A model generated the notes under the pieces. The model did not search any database. It saw nothing but the letters and a program-made list of their open reading frames with translations, and had not been told where the DNA came from. Positions 31,142 to 40,074 of a stretch of 64,000 nucleotides of DNA are shown piece by piece. Numbering within the stretch: the stretch's first letter is position 1; the number at the start of each line of letters is the position of its first letter. A program made the position numbers and the translations under genes. Source of the DNA: Thermostichus lividus PCC 6715 (lineage in GTDB: Bacteria > Cyanobacteriota > Cyanobacteriia > Thermosynechococcales > Thermosynechococcaceae); contig NZ_CP018092.1 of assembly GCF_002754935.1 (NCBI RefSeq), positions 310,001-374,000 on the forward strand, written 5' to 3'.

Positions 31142-31780
31142 ATGCTAACTCTTGACCTACGCACCTATGCCGACAAAACTTACCGGCTCCACGATCTACA
31201 GCCCAAAGCCTCGGTGCCGCTCCAAGAGCGGTGCTGGCTGGTGCAATCGGGGACAGTAGAGATCAACCTTGTCGATAGCGAGGGAATGCTGTGTTTTGTT
31301 GGACTGGCCACAGCGGGCATGGCTATTTTGGGGCTCCCTTCTATTTGCTATGAAATTGAGGCGCTGCAACCGAGCCGCTTGCTCTCCTTTAGCCCTGCTG
31401 AGGTAGAGCAGTCGAGCCACCTCCTGCGGCTGTTGTGGGAAGGCCAACAGTGCCGCCAGTACTACAGCGATTTACTGCTGCGGGCAACCCACTACCCCAC
31501 TGCCCTAGAGCAATTGCACGAGGTGCTGGTTGTCTTGGCGCAGCTCCTTGGCATCAGAACACCGGCAGGGGTGCGGCTGCCCCTGCGGCTGACCCACGCG
31601 CGCTTGTCTCACTATACGGGCATTAGTCGCGTGACGGTGACTCGTTTGCTGAAAGAACTGTTACAGCAGCAGCGCCTATCTTGGCAGCGCGATCGCCACT
31701 TAACGCTGCCCGCAAGTTGTGTCCCATCACCCCCCATCCTCCCTTGCTCAATAGCGTTGGCGCCAAAAGGTCAGCACTGA
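31142..31780 (+). CDS. Crp/Fnr-family transcription regulator
   Basis: 212 residues from ATG 31142; the frame is open further upstream through the Fur box but that part is not protein-like. The N-terminal half is a shortened cupin-type sensor ('CWLVQSGTVEINLVDSEGMLCFVGLATAGMAILG') without the PE..R phosphate loop of cAMP binders. The C-terminus has a winged helix-turn-helix ('RLTHARLSHYTGISRVTVTRLLKELLQQQRLSW') of the Crp/NtcA type. The Fur box in front and isiB behind suggest a role in iron-stress gene control, which is inference. The 3' end overlaps a small minus-strand gene. Confidence 0.85.
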   Translation: MLTLDLRTYADKTYRLHDLQPKASVPLQERCWLVQSGTVEINLVDSEGMLCFVGLATAGMAILGLPSICYEIEALQPSRLLSFSPAEVEQSSHLLRLLWEGQQCRQYYSDLLLRATHYPTALEQLHEVLVVLAQLLGIRTPAGVRLPLRLTHARLSHYTGISRVTVTRLLKELLQQQRLSWQRDRHLTLPASCVPSPPILPCSIALAPKGQH

Positions 31781-31924
31781 CCAAAGGCCGGTCAACCAAC
31801 TGGCAAGAGCCAAAATAAGGAGAATGCCACCGGGGATCATCGTCAGCCAGCCGATGCCACGCAAAACGTACAGACTCAGAAACAGACTAAAACAAACAGC
31901 AAAGGTGTAATAGGCAGCGCGCAC
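31748..31924 (-). CDS. 58-residue membrane protein, unknown
   Basis: GTG 31924 to TGA 31748. It has two hydrophobic segments: 'YYTFAVCFSLFLSLYVL' and 'MIPGGILLILALASWLTGLW', separated by 'RGIGWL' and ending in the basic 'WRQRY'. A stop lies just upstream of the frame, so the start is confined to 31924 or a nearby non-ATG codon. It overlaps the 3' end of the Crp-type gene by 33 bases, tail to tail. The pattern looks like a real small cyanobacterial membrane protein, not chance. Confidence 0.55.
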   Translation of the reverse strand: MRAAYYTFAVCFSLFLSLYVLRGIGWLTMIPGGILLILALASWLTGLWSVLTFWRQRY

Positions 31925-32402
31925 AGCAAATCGGGTGACGAAGTGTTATAGTTTACTTCGTAATGTAAGGGCATGAGACTTGTCAACAGTGAAAGACTTA
32001 GCGTTGATGGGTGATCCCAACATCACAACTTGGTATCTAGAAATGGGTCTGCGGCAGCGGCGCGCTGCCATTCCTGCCCTATCGGTTGTGGATAACTGTG
32101 AAGGACCTAGTATGAGCTGATCGGCCTGCAACTTGAGGTTTGCGCCCTTGGCGTAAACTGGGTCGATCAGACGTAGTCAAGCGTTTTATTACATGTCTAA
32201 CCTCTGAGGGTAGCCAGAAAAAGCTACTGGGGATTCATACCTAGCTTGTAGGACAAGCCATCTCTCCAGCGCAGATGACATTTTTGAGCGCTACCCCTCT
32301 GAGAATCAGCAACTCCAGCACAGTTGGCGTGGCGGTTATGTCTGTGAAACAGTCCCCAGCATCACTGGCTGTGCCTGTCTCTATTGTCTTGCGAGGTCAA
32401 CT
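31925..32402. other. 478-bp gene-free region before the deoxyhypusine synthase gene
   Basis: No convincing frame is seen on either strand. A single perfect DnaA box (TGTGGATAA, 32087-32095) is present but alone. The region also has short inverted repeats (for example CTACTGGGG/CCCC near 32223-32330 is weak). An RNA gene or long leader is possible; I cannot identify one. Confidence 0.4.
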
Positions 32403-33521
32403 ATGTCAGCATTTGCCACCCCTATTACCCCCGCTCCGATTCCCGACAACATTAGCCTTACGGATCTCATTGATAACTACTTCACGGCCTATAACTCCGG
32501 TCGTTTACGCGAACTGTGCCATCTGCTTGCTCAGCGGGTGCTCCAGCCAGAGGTGACTGTTGGTCTCAGTCTTTCCGGTGCCATGACCCCCACAGGCTTA
32601 GGGATTTCTGCCCTAGCGCCCTTAGTACGAGCGGGGTTTATCGACTACATCATCAGTACAGGGGCAAATCTCTACCACGATATTCACTACGCCTTGGGTA
32701 TGGAACTTTACGCAGGGCATCCGTTTGTAGATGATGTGCAACTGCGGCAGCAGAGCAAGATTCGTATCTACGACATTATCTTTGACTACGATGTGCTCCT
32801 AGAAACCGATGCCTTTTTGCGGCAGGTGCTGCGCAGCGAAACGTTCCAGCACCGCATGGGAACTGCTGAGTTCCACTATCACTTGGGTCGCTATGTTCGC
32901 GAACTTGAGATCCAGCGGGGGCAACCCCATTCTTGCTTACTGGCAACAGCCTACGAGTGTGGGGTGCCCATTTACACCTCCTCTCCTGGGGATAGCTCCA
33001 TTGGTATGAATGTGGCGGCGATCGCCCTCGAAGGCTCCAAACTGGTGATTGACCCGGCCATTGATGTCAACGAAACCGCGGCCATTGCCTACTTTGCTCG
33101 CGAAGCCGCTGGCGGAACTGGCAAAAGTGCCGCCCTGATCATTGGCGGGGGCAGCCCCAAAAACTTCCTGCTGCAAACCCAGCCGCAAATCCATGAGGTG
33201 CTGGGCTTACCTGAACGGGGGCACGATTACTTTATTCAAATTACGGATGCTCGACCAGATACAGGCGGGCTATCGGGGGCGGTGCCGAGCGAGGCTGTTA
33301 GCTGGGGCAAAGTGGATCCCCAAGGGCTACGGGATACGGTGGTGTGCTATACCGACAGCACCATTGCCCTGCCGATTCTCACCGCCTACTGCCTCAATCG
33401 CTGTCCATCTCGTCCACTGAAGCGGTTGTACGATCGCCGGGGTGAAATGATAGAGCGGTTGCAGGAGCTTTATTTGCAAGCACAACTCCAGCAGAAAGTC
33501 CAAGACATCCCCCCCCTGTAG
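32403..33521 (+). CDS. Deoxyhypusine synthase-like protein
   Basis: 372 residues with the DHS fold and NAD-binding signatures: '[15 protein letters not shown]', '[22 protein letters not shown]', '[15 protein letters not shown]' and '[23 protein letters not shown]' followed by '[18 protein letters not shown]'. Archaeal and eukaryotic DHS transfers aminobutyl from spermidine to eIF5A, which cyanobacteria lack. The cyanobacterial relatives are thought to make polyamines such as homospermidine. The catalytic lysine region is best represented by 'AVSWGKVDP', where DHS has its Schiff-base lysine. It converges on the metal ABC operon. Confidence 0.9.
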   Translation: MSAFATPITPAPIPDNISLTDLIDNYFTAYNSGRLRELCHLLAQRVLQPEVTVGLSLSGAMTPTGLGISALAPLVRAGFIDYIISTGANLYHDIHYALGMELYAGHPFVDDVQLRQQSKIRIYDIIFDYDVLLETDAFLRQVLRSETFQHRMGTAEFHYHLGRYVRELEIQRGQPHSCLLATAYECGVPIYTSSPGDSSIGMNVAAIALEGSKLVIDPAIDVNETAAIAYFAREAAGGTGKSAALIIGGGSPKNFLLQTQPQIHEVLGLPERGHDYFIQITDARPDTGGLSGAVPSEAVSWGKVDPQGLRDTVVCYTDSTIALPILTAYCLNRCPSRPLKRLYDRRGEMIERLQELYLQAQLQQKVQDIPPL

Positions 33522-33555
33522 CCACCTATCCCTGTGGCACGCCGATTCGCCGCAG

Positions 33556-34302
33556 CTAGCCACCCTCTCGGGGGATCTGTGCGGATCCCTCGAAGGCTCG
33601 GGCAAGGTTTTCCGGTGTAAAGACCTCCGCCGTAGTGCCGTATGCTAGGATGCTTCGGTTTACAAGGATCACCTGATCGCAAAAGGTGGTAATTGAGGCC
33701 AGATCGTGGGTCGAGATCAGAATTGTGCGCCCCGCCTGCCGCTCTGCCAAGAGTAAATCAATGATGAGCTTCTCGGTTTTGATGTCCACCCCCGCAAAGG
33801 GTTCATCCAGCAGCAGCACCGCTGCCTCTTGGGCAAAGGCACGAGCTAAGAACATGCGTTTCTTTTGCCCCCCGGACAGTTCGCCGATTTGGCGGTGGCG
33901 CAGTGGCCAGAGTTCAACTTGCTCAAGGCTTTGGCGCACTCGTTGGCGGTCGGCTGCCCGCGGTTGCCGCAGCCAGTTCATTTTGCCGTAGCGTCCCATC
34001 ATGACTACATCCCAAACCCGCAGCGGAAACTGCCAGTCCACGTCTTCGCTTTGGGGCACATAGGCCACAAGGGAACGCCGCTGTACCTGCCGCAGGGGCA
34101 GACCATGGATGTGCACTTGACCCCTCACGGGCTGCACAAACCCCATGATGGCCTTAAAGAGGGTGGATTTACCGGCACCGTTCATCCCGACAACGCCACA
34201 GATTGTCCCTGCACTGAGTTGCAGCGTGGCACCGTAAAGAGCAATCGTGCGGTGGTAGGCTACGGTAACATTTTGCAGGTCAATGGCGGGCTGGGGAATC
34301 AT
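33556..34302 (-). CDS. Metal ABC transporter ATPase (MntA/ZnuC type)
   Basis: 248 residues. It has Walker A 'GMNGAGKSTLFKAI', Q-loop 'YVPQSEDVDW', signature 'LSGGQKKRMFLARA', Walker B '[12 protein letters not shown]' and switch 'ISTHDL'. The 'QSEDVDWQFPLRVWDVVMMGRYG' segment is typical of manganese/zinc importers. The start ATG overlapped the original TGA of the binding-protein gene (ATGA at 34299-34302). No permease gene follows; the next gene downstream is on the other strand. Confidence 0.92.
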   Translation of the reverse strand: MIPQPAIDLQNVTVAYHRTIALYGATLQLSAGTICGVVGMNGAGKSTLFKAIMGFVQPVRGQVHIHGLPLRQVQRRSLVAYVPQSEDVDWQFPLRVWDVVMMGRYGKMNWLRQPRAADRQRVRQSLEQVELWPLRHRQIGELSGGQKKRMFLARAFAQEAAVLLLDEPFAGVDIKTEKLIIDLLLAERQAGRTILISTHDLASITTFCDQVILVNRSILAYGTTAEVFTPENLARAFEGSAQIPREGG

Positions 34303-35245
34303 GGTGTGTTTTTTCCAGTGAGGCCGTTAAGGAGGGTGTCAATGTTGTATCTGAGCAACTCTAGGTAGGTGGGGGCATTCCCCCTGGCGGGGAGAGGGAG
34401 TCCACATAAAAAATGCCCGCAAAGGTTGCCCCTGACTCGCGGGCTACTTGCTGTTGGGGCGCTGGGTTGACGGTGCTTTCACAAAAAACAGCGGGAATTT
34501 TTTGCGCTCGTACCGTGGCGATCGCCTGTGCCATCTGCTGGGGGGTTCCCTGCTGATCAGCGTTCACTGGCCACAGATAAACTTCCTGAAGTTCATAGTC
34601 TCGCGCTAGGTAGGAAAAGGCACCCTCACAGGTGACGATATAGCGTTGGTTGGCTGGCAGCACGGCTAACGCTTGCCGCAGTTGTTGATCTAAGGCTTGA
34701 ATGGCTGCTTTGTAGGCAGCGGCATTGGCGGCGTAGGTGGCGGCTCCCGCCGGATCCAATTCAGTGAAAGCCTTGCGAATATTTTCGATGTAGATCAGGG
34801 CATTTTGCGGTGACATCCACGCATGGGGATTGGGCTTCCCTCGGTAGGCATCCGCAGTAATGGGCATGGGCACAACCCCTGCGGTGAGGGTAACCCGTGG
34901 TACATTGGGCAAGCTGTTGTAAAAACGATCGCCCCAACGCTCTAGACCTAAGCCATTTTCCAGAATTAGGGCCGCCTGTTGGCCGCGCACCAGATCGCTG
35001 GGGGTGAACTCATAGCCGTGAACTTCAGCGCCGGGTTTAATTAGGGATTCAACTCGTAGGCGATCGCCCGCCACCTGCTGCGCCATATCCGCTAATACGG
35101 TAAACGTCGTAAGCACTAACGGCCGCTCCTGCGCTTCGGTTTGGGTTTCAGCAACCGGGGCACTGCTCTGGGGCGGAGGGGCGGCACAACCACCCACCAA
35201 TAACACCCCTACCAATACCCACCGCAAACCAGCCATGCCTTTCAT
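34299..35245 (-). pseudogene. Metal-binding lipoprotein of the Mn/Zn ABC transporter, frameshifted near its end
   Basis: The present frame ends at 34361 (294 residues). It has a lipoprotein signal ('LVGVLLVGGCAAPP') and the cluster A-1/ZnuA-type ligands: His in 'PGAEVHGYEFTPSD', His in 'KPNPHAWMSPQNA', Glu in 'VTCEGAFSYLA' and a final acidic ligand region 'GIFYVDSLSPPGG'. In the next frame the sequence continues 'APTYLELLRYNIDTLLNGL..', the expected C-terminus of the family, up to TGA 34299-34301. Adding one G to the minus-strand G5 (C5 at 34380-34384) repairs it. The protein normally delivers Mn or Zn to the permease. Either a sequencing error or a recent mutation. Confidence 0.85.
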
Positions 35246-35372
35246 AATTCTTTCATAATTTCAGCCTAGCACAGGCCGGTTAATAATCATGACAAAGAAA
35301 AAGAAATCTCTCCCCTTGGAGGGCGATCGCCCCGTCCGATACACTGAGGGGAAGGAGTCCTCGGAGGGAACG

Positions 35373-36485
35373 GTGAAAAGACACAAACATTGGCTCGGTA
35401 TTGTCGTTGTTCTGTTATGGCTAGGAACGCTTGTTATCTCTCCAGTACCAGCAGTTGCCCTACCAACGTCCCCGGCCTTGTTCGCACGGCTACCTCAAGG
35501 CAATGCCGTCACGGATCCCAAAGCCTTATTACGCCTAGCCTTACCCATTAACAACCCCACCGCCCGGGAGTTGCAAAGCGATCTGGAGCAAATTTCCTTT
35601 CTGGTACGCGGTAAGCAATGGTCAAAAATTGCCAGCAACATCAATAAAGCCAAAGCCATTGTGCGCGATCGCGCCGATGAACTCTTGAGCAGTATTGCCC
35701 CCGAACAACAGGACAAAGCGAAAGCCCTGCTGGCGGATTTAACAGACTCCCTCGAGCGCCTCCAGACAGCCGCCGAAACCAAAGATCGCAGCCAGCTTCT
35801 GCCCGCTAAAGCCGCAGCGCTTGACCTGGTGGGGGATTTAGAGGCCATGATGGTGCAAGACTACAACTACACCCCCCCCAAAGAGTATGCCCACCTACCC
35901 CAGTTGCGCGGACGAGCCACCGTCGTCATGGAAACCTCCAAAGGCAACCTCACCATTGTGGTGGACGGCTATAGTGCCCCCCTCACCGCTGGCAATTTTA
36001 TTGACCTAGTGCAGCGGCATTTCTACGATGGCTTACCCTTTACCCGTGCCGAAGAGTCCTACGTGTTGCAGGCCGGGGATCCCCCAGGCCCAGAAGACGG
36101 CTTTATCGATCCACAAACCAAACAGTACCGCACCATTCCCCTTGAAATTCTTGTTGAGGGGGACAAATCTCCCCTCTACGGCATCACCTTAGAGGATGCT
36201 GGTCGCTACCTTGAGCACCCAGTACTACCCTTTTCCGCCTACGGTACCCTTGCCTTAGCGCGCCCGAACGATGATCCCAATGGTGGCTCTTCCCAGTTTT
36301 TCTTTCTACTCTTTGAGCCAGAACTCACCCCTGCCGGGCTAAACCTCCTAGATGGCCGCTATGCCGTATTTGGCTACGTTATTGAGGGCGAAGAGACCCT
36401 CCGGCAACTGCGCCAAGGGGATAAGATTCTGTCGGTGAAGGTCGTGGATGGCCTTGAAAATTTGGTTCAGCCTGCAACAACTTAG
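35373..36485 (+). CDS. Thylakoid-lumen-type cyclophilin (TLP40-like peptidyl-prolyl isomerase)
   Basis: 370 residues from GTG 35373, which has GGAGGG just upstream and puts a signal peptide ('LGIVVVLLWLGTLVISPVPAVA') at the N-terminus; an ATG at 35289 would add 28 hydrophilic residues. After the signal comes a helical, PsbQ-like region (about 30-170, 'ELQSDLEQISFLVRGKQWSKIASNINKAKAI'), then a cyclophilin domain ('GRATVVMETSKGNLTIVVDGYSAPLTAGNFIDLVQRHFYDGLPFTR', 'NGGSSQFFFLLF'). The fold and order match plant TLP40 and its cyanobacterial relatives, which assist photosystem II assembly and turnover in the lumen. Confidence 0.9.
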   Translation: MKRHKHWLGIVVVLLWLGTLVISPVPAVALPTSPALFARLPQGNAVTDPKALLRLALPINNPTARELQSDLEQISFLVRGKQWSKIASNINKAKAIVRDRADELLSSIAPEQQDKAKALLADLTDSLERLQTAAETKDRSQLLPAKAAALDLVGDLEAMMVQDYNYTPPKEYAHLPQLRGRATVVMETSKGNLTIVVDGYSAPLTAGNFIDLVQRHFYDGLPFTRAEESYVLQAGDPPGPEDGFIDPQTKQYRTIPLEILVEGDKSPLYGITLEDAGRYLEHPVLPFSAYGTLALARPNDDPNGGSSQFFFLLFEPELTPAGLNLLDGRYAVFGYVIEGEETLRQLRQGDKILSVKVVDGLENLVQPATT

Positions 36486-36576
36486 CTCTTGCCGGCTGCT
36501 AGCCACACACTGGGGTTTGCTAAAATGGCGGTGCAACCCTCATCAAGGGGTTGTAGGTTCCGTGTGAGGAAAACTC

Positions 36577-37005
36577 ATGCCATTACGTCAGCAATTGCTT
36601 TTGGGATGCGCCACGGTGGTTCTCGCCTTGGCAAGTGTGGGGTCGAATGCCGCGCCGCTGCCCAAGTGGATGGAGCGCCTCAACCTCAACCCCCAGCAAA
36701 CCCAGCAAATGCAGGCGGTAGAGCGCAAATATAGTGAAACTGTGCGGCAGCAGCAAGCAGCCCTGAATACGGCAGAGGAGACACTAGAAAAACTCATGGT
36801 AGCAGGTGCACCCACCGCCCAACTCCAGCAGCAATTTGATCAAGTGATGCGTTTGCGAGAAACCCTGCATCGCACTCGTTTTGCAGCCGCTGTAGAAGTT
36901 CAACAGATTCTCACTCCAGCACAACGGCAGCAACTATCGGCGATGAATCGGCAACGGCTAGAAAACCTGCGGAACTCTCTCCGGCAGGGCACAATGATGC
37001 CATAG
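36577..37005 (+). CDS. Spy/CpxP-like periplasmic protein
   Basis: 142 residues with a signal peptide ('LLLGCATVVLALASVGSNA') and a helical body with an LTxxQ-like repeat: 'LNLNPQQTQQMQAVERKYSET' and 'ILTPAQRQQLSAMNRQRLENL'. This pattern marks the Spy/CpxP family of periplasmic chaperones and metal-stress sensors. It lies just upstream of the InrS-like nickel sensor (46 bases), hinting at a shared metal-stress role, which is inference. Confidence 0.8.
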   Translation: MPLRQQLLLGCATVVLALASVGSNAAPLPKWMERLNLNPQQTQQMQAVERKYSETVRQQQAALNTAEETLEKLMVAGAPTAQLQQQFDQVMRLRETLHRTRFAAAVEVQQILTPAQRQQLSAMNRQRLENLRNSLRQGTMMP

Positions 37006-37051
37006 CTTGGCTCAGTCGCCTGAATGCTATGACCTGAAAAGGAGTTTCGCG

Positions 37052-37393
37052 ATGGGTACTGAGTCCCACTCTCACTCCCCTGAGTCACCCTCTGTGCCGC
37101 CTCGTTTGCACACTCACCCCCACCACCACAGTGAAGCATCGCTGCGGGCCATTATGAATCGCCTAGCTCGCATTGAAGGCCATGTGCGGGGGATCAAAAC
37201 CATGGTGCACGAGAGCCGTCCTTGCCCAGAAGTGCTGATTCAAATTGCAGCGGTGCGAGGGGCACTGGATCGAGTGGCGCGGTTAATTCTAGATGAGCAC
37301 CTGAATGAGTGTGTAACCCGCGCTGCCCAAGAGGGGCGGATTGATCAGGAATTGGCGGAACTCAAGGCGGCGCTGGATCGCTTCTTGGGCTAG
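37052..37393 (+). CDS. CsoR/RcnR-family metal sensor, InrS-like (nickel)
   Basis: 113 residues from ATG 37052 (ribosome binding site AAAAGGAG); the longer frame from 37007 has no ribosome binding site. The four-helix CsoR/RcnR fold is clear ('IMNRLARIEGHVRGIKTMV'). Cys58, His83 and Cys87 occupy the Cys-His-Cys positions of the InrS/CsoR site, and the N-terminal arm is His-rich ('HTHPHHHSE'), as in the nickel-efflux repressor InrS of Synechocystis. The metal (Ni or Cu) is not fixed by sequence alone. No efflux gene is adjacent. Confidence 0.88.
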   Translation: MGTESHSHSPESPSVPPRLHTHPHHHSEASLRAIMNRLARIEGHVRGIKTMVHESRPCPEVLIQIAAVRGALDRVARLILDEHLNECVTRAAQEGRIDQELAELKAALDRFLG

Positions 37394-37441
37394 GGAATCC
37401 CATTTGATACACTAGGTGAACATTGGTTTCTGCACAGGTCT

Positions 37442-37732
37442 ATGTCTGCTGTTATTGCTGCTAACTGGTTTCTGGGGGTTGTTTTTGCTGTATTTACCCT
37501 AGTGTTCATCGTCCGCATTGTGTTGACGTGGTATCCCCAAACCAATGTGCAAGGACCGCTCAAGCTGATTTACTGGCTATCAGAACCCGTGTTGGTACCC
37601 ACGCGGCGGGTCATCCCCCCCTTGGGAGGGGTGGATATTAGCCCAATTATCTGGGTGGGCATTGTGACCTTGCTGCGACAGCTTTTAGTGGGGCCGCAGG
37701 GGTTATTGTTTCTCCTGTTTCCGCCAGCTTAG
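37442..37732 (+). CDS. YggT-family membrane protein
   Basis: 96 residues with two membrane spans ('FLGVVFAVFTLVFIVRIVLTWY' and 'IIWVGIVTLLRQLLVGPQG') and the family motif 'EPVLVPTRRVIPPLGGVDISPI'. Plant and cyanobacterial relatives (YlmG/CCB3) act in chromosome or nucleoid organisation and cytochrome b6 maturation. The stop overlaps the start of the Dam-type gene by one base (TAGTG), so the two are co-translated. Confidence 0.9.
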   Translation: MSAVIAANWFLGVVFAVFTLVFIVRIVLTWYPQTNVQGPLKLIYWLSEPVLVPTRRVIPPLGGVDISPIIWVGIVTLLRQLLVGPQGLLFLLFPPA

Positions 37733-38604
37733 TGACCACGATCGCACCGGAGGTTAAACCGTTCCTCAAATGGGCCGGAGGAAAGTCGCAACTTCTTGGC
37801 CAAATAGCTCCCTATTTACCCACGCAGTGCCGTTGCTATGCGGAGCCGTTTTGCGGTAGCGCAGCGCTGTACTGGTATGTGTACCGGCAATCGCAGCAGG
37901 GCGCGTTTTCCTTGCAGCAGGTACGCTTAGGCGATCGCAATCCAGAACTCATCAATTGCTATGAAATGGTGCGCGATCGCGTTGAGGATCTGATTCTTCT
38001 GTTGAGTGAGTATCGCCAGCAGCACAGCAAAACCTTCTACTATCATATTCGCAGCCTAGCGCACCAGCAGTTAGATCCCCTGACGCGGGCAGCGCGACTG
38101 ATCTACTTAAATAAAACCTGTTTCAATGGCTTGTACAGGGTCAATCGTGCCGGTCAGTTCAATGTGCCTATGGGCAGCTATCGCAATCCCCAGATCGCCG
38201 ATGCAGCAACCTTGCGTTTAGCGAGTGCCGCCTTGCAAAATGTTTGCCTTGAGGTGGCAGACTTCCCGGCAGTGCTCCAGTGGGCCAGCGCTGGTGACTT
38301 TATCTACTTTGACCCTCCCTACTATCCCCTTTCTAAAACCGCGAGTTTTACCAGTTATACCCATCATCCCTTTGGTGCCGCAGAGCACCATGCCTTGGCT
38401 GAGGTCGTGGCAGAGTTGGATCGGCGGGGGTGCTACGTAATGGTGAGTAATGCTTGGGTTGAACCGGTGCTGAGCCTATACCAGCGGTGGCAATGTATTG
38501 AACTCAAGGCAGGGCGGGTCATTAATGCCCACGGCCATAAGCGGGGCAAAATTAGTGAGCTACTGGTCATTAACTACCCTCGGGAGGGTGAGGGATGCCC
38601 TTAA
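37732..38604 (+). CDS. DNA adenine methyltransferase (Dam/DpnM type, D12 class)
   Basis: 290 residues, GTG start. The AdoMet motif 'KPFLKWAGGKSQLLGQI', 'YAEPFCGSAALYW' and the catalytic 'FIYFDPPYYPLS' identify the alpha-group N6-adenine methylases that usually recognise GATC. The D12 signature 'LIYLNKTCFNGLYRVNRAGQFNVPMG' is intact. No restriction endonuclease is adjacent, so it is likely a solitary methylase. GATC lies inside the abundant HIP1 octamer, so HIP1 sites would be methylated. It overlaps moeA by 10 bases. Confidence 0.92.
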   Translation: MTTIAPEVKPFLKWAGGKSQLLGQIAPYLPTQCRCYAEPFCGSAALYWYVYRQSQQGAFSLQQVRLGDRNPELINCYEMVRDRVEDLILLLSEYRQQHSKTFYYHIRSLAHQQLDPLTRAARLIYLNKTCFNGLYRVNRAGQFNVPMGSYRNPQIADAATLRLASAALQNVCLEVADFPAVLQWASAGDFIYFDPPYYPLSKTASFTSYTHHPFGAAEHHALAEVVAELDRRGCYVMVSNAWVEPVLSLYQRWQCIELKAGRVINAHGHKRGKISELLVINYPREGEGCP

Positions 38605-39776
38605 TCAGCGTCAACACTGCTGCGGCACTTATTCGGCAGCATTTACCCGATTGGGGAACGGAAATCGTGTCCTTGAGTACCCTGCACCCTCGGATACTCG
38701 CAGAACCAATTCTTAGCGATCGCCCCTATCCCCCCATTGACCGGATTATGATGGATGGCATTGCCCTGAATTGGCAGCATTATGACGCTGGCCAGCGAAC
38801 CTTTCCAATTCTTGGCACTGTGGCAGCCGGGGATGTGCCACCGCCCTTGAGCGATCCTAGCGCCTGTTTTGAAGTCATGACAGGAGCGGCTCTGCCCCAG
38901 GGCTGTGATTTAGTGATTCCCTACGAAGCCCTAGAGATCAAAGAGGGCATAGCGTCTATCCGACACCCTGAGCCATGGCTGCCCTACCAGTTTGTCCACC
39001 GCTGTGGCAGTGATGCCCCTGCCGGAGCCGTTATTTTGCCTGCTGGCACTCCTCTTCACAGTCCAGCGTGGGGGATTCTTGCCTCTGTGGGGCACACTCA
39101 AGTGAGGGTCAAACGTTATCCGCGCACCCAACTGATTGCCACCGGCAATGAACTGGTGGCACCGGAGCAAACACCCAACCCCCATCAATTGCGGCTCTCT
39201 AACACCTATGCCCTTGCGGCAGCATTGCAGCGCCAAGGCTACTCCCAAGTGAGTCTGACCCATCTGCCGGATGATCCCCAACGGTTAGCGCAGCACTACC
39301 AAGCAGCCAGCCAAACCCATGATTTACTCATCTATTGCGGTGGCGTGTCCAAAGGCAAATTTGATTATTTACCGCAGCTGTGGCAGCAACAGGGGGTGCA
39401 GCAATATATCCATGGGGTAGCGCAGCGACCGGGAAAACCGCTGTGGTTTGGGATCGATCATCAACGTCAAACGGCTGTTTTTGGCCTGCCCGGAAACCCC
39501 GTCTCTAGCTTGGTCTGCTTGCATCGGTATCTGCTAGAAACACCCGTACTCTACGCTCGCTTAGCTGCACCCGTTCATTTTGAAAAACCCTTAGCCTACT
39601 TTTTACCCGTTAAACTAGAAACCACCCAAAATGCTGAACTGGTCGCTCACCCGCGCCCCATGCAAAACTCTGGTGATTTCTTGGCCTTAGCCGATACAGA
39701 TGGCTTTGTTGAACTGCCAGCAGAGCAGCAGACATTTGCCGCAGGGGAGTGTTACCGCTATATCCCTTGGAGTTAA
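38595..39776 (+). CDS. moeA: MoeA, molybdopterin molybdenumtransferase
   Basis: 393 residues, overlapping the methylase gene by 10 bases. It contains the MoeA core: 'DGIALNWQHYDAG', 'FEVMTGAALPQGCDLVIPYEA', 'RTQLIATGNELV', 'LLIYCGGVSKGKFDYLPQLW' and 'AVFGLPGNPVSSLVCLHRYL'. It inserts molybdate into adenylated molybdopterin. The GGVSxGxxD and GLPGNPVS motifs of the active site are intact. Separated by 14 kb from the other molybdopterin genes. Confidence 0.93.
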   Translation: MPLISVNTAAALIRQHLPDWGTEIVSLSTLHPRILAEPILSDRPYPPIDRIMMDGIALNWQHYDAGQRTFPILGTVAAGDVPPPLSDPSACFEVMTGAALPQGCDLVIPYEALEIKEGIASIRHPEPWLPYQFVHRCGSDAPAGAVILPAGTPLHSPAWGILASVGHTQVRVKRYPRTQLIATGNELVAPEQTPNPHQLRLSNTYALAAALQRQGYSQVSLTHLPDDPQRLAQHYQAASQTHDLLIYCGGVSKGKFDYLPQLWQQQGVQQYIHGVAQRPGKPLWFGIDHQRQTAVFGLPGNPVSSLVCLHRYLLETPVLYARLAAPVHFEKPLAYFLPVKLETTQNAELVAHPRPMQNSGDFLALADTDGFVELPAEQQTFAAGECYRYIPWS

Positions 39777-39807
39777 CTCATGAGGGGTTCGGGGAGCGAT
39801 ACGTCCC

Positions 39808-39831
39808 ACGCTGTAGCCGTAGGGTCAGCGT
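39808..39831. repeat. Hairpin with AGGGTCAG loop core
   Basis: ACGCTG (39808-39813) and CAGCGT (39826-39831) flank a loop containing AGGGTCAG, preceded by ACGTCCC. The hairpin at 16875-16901 shares ACGTCCC and AGGGTCAG. Both are probably dispersed IS-end fragments. Confidence 0.4.
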
Positions 39832-39854
39832 CGGAAGTTGGAAGAATGTCACAT

Positions 39855-40074
39855 CGGGTAGGGCTGGAAGCCCCGTACTTCAGTGCGGGGAGGAAAGCTC
39901 CTTTAGCAACTTCAGTTGTTTTAGGTTATAATTGTACTGCGGACACCAGAAACGGTTGTTCAAGGCACTGGTAACGGTCGATTGGGGGTGTTGTAAACCA
40001 CCCCAGAGGCTCGCGGTTGGCTTGCTAACTGCAGGGCTACTAAAAGCTCCCTGCTTTAGCTAGGAGTAGTTTAC
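39855..40074 (-). mobile_element. 220-bp miniature element, copy B
   Basis: Reverse orientation copy of 22411-22630, same length, with only a handful of base differences (mainly near 39911-39936). The right edge runs into the DAHP synthase gene: the final codons (VNYS) and the TAG stop of that gene come from the element. No flanking duplication is seen. Confidence 0.82.

Noticed and set aside
32087-32095. Perfect DnaA box as a sign of oriC
   Set aside because: It is single; no cluster of boxes, AT-rich unwinding region or dnaA/dnaN gene is nearby.
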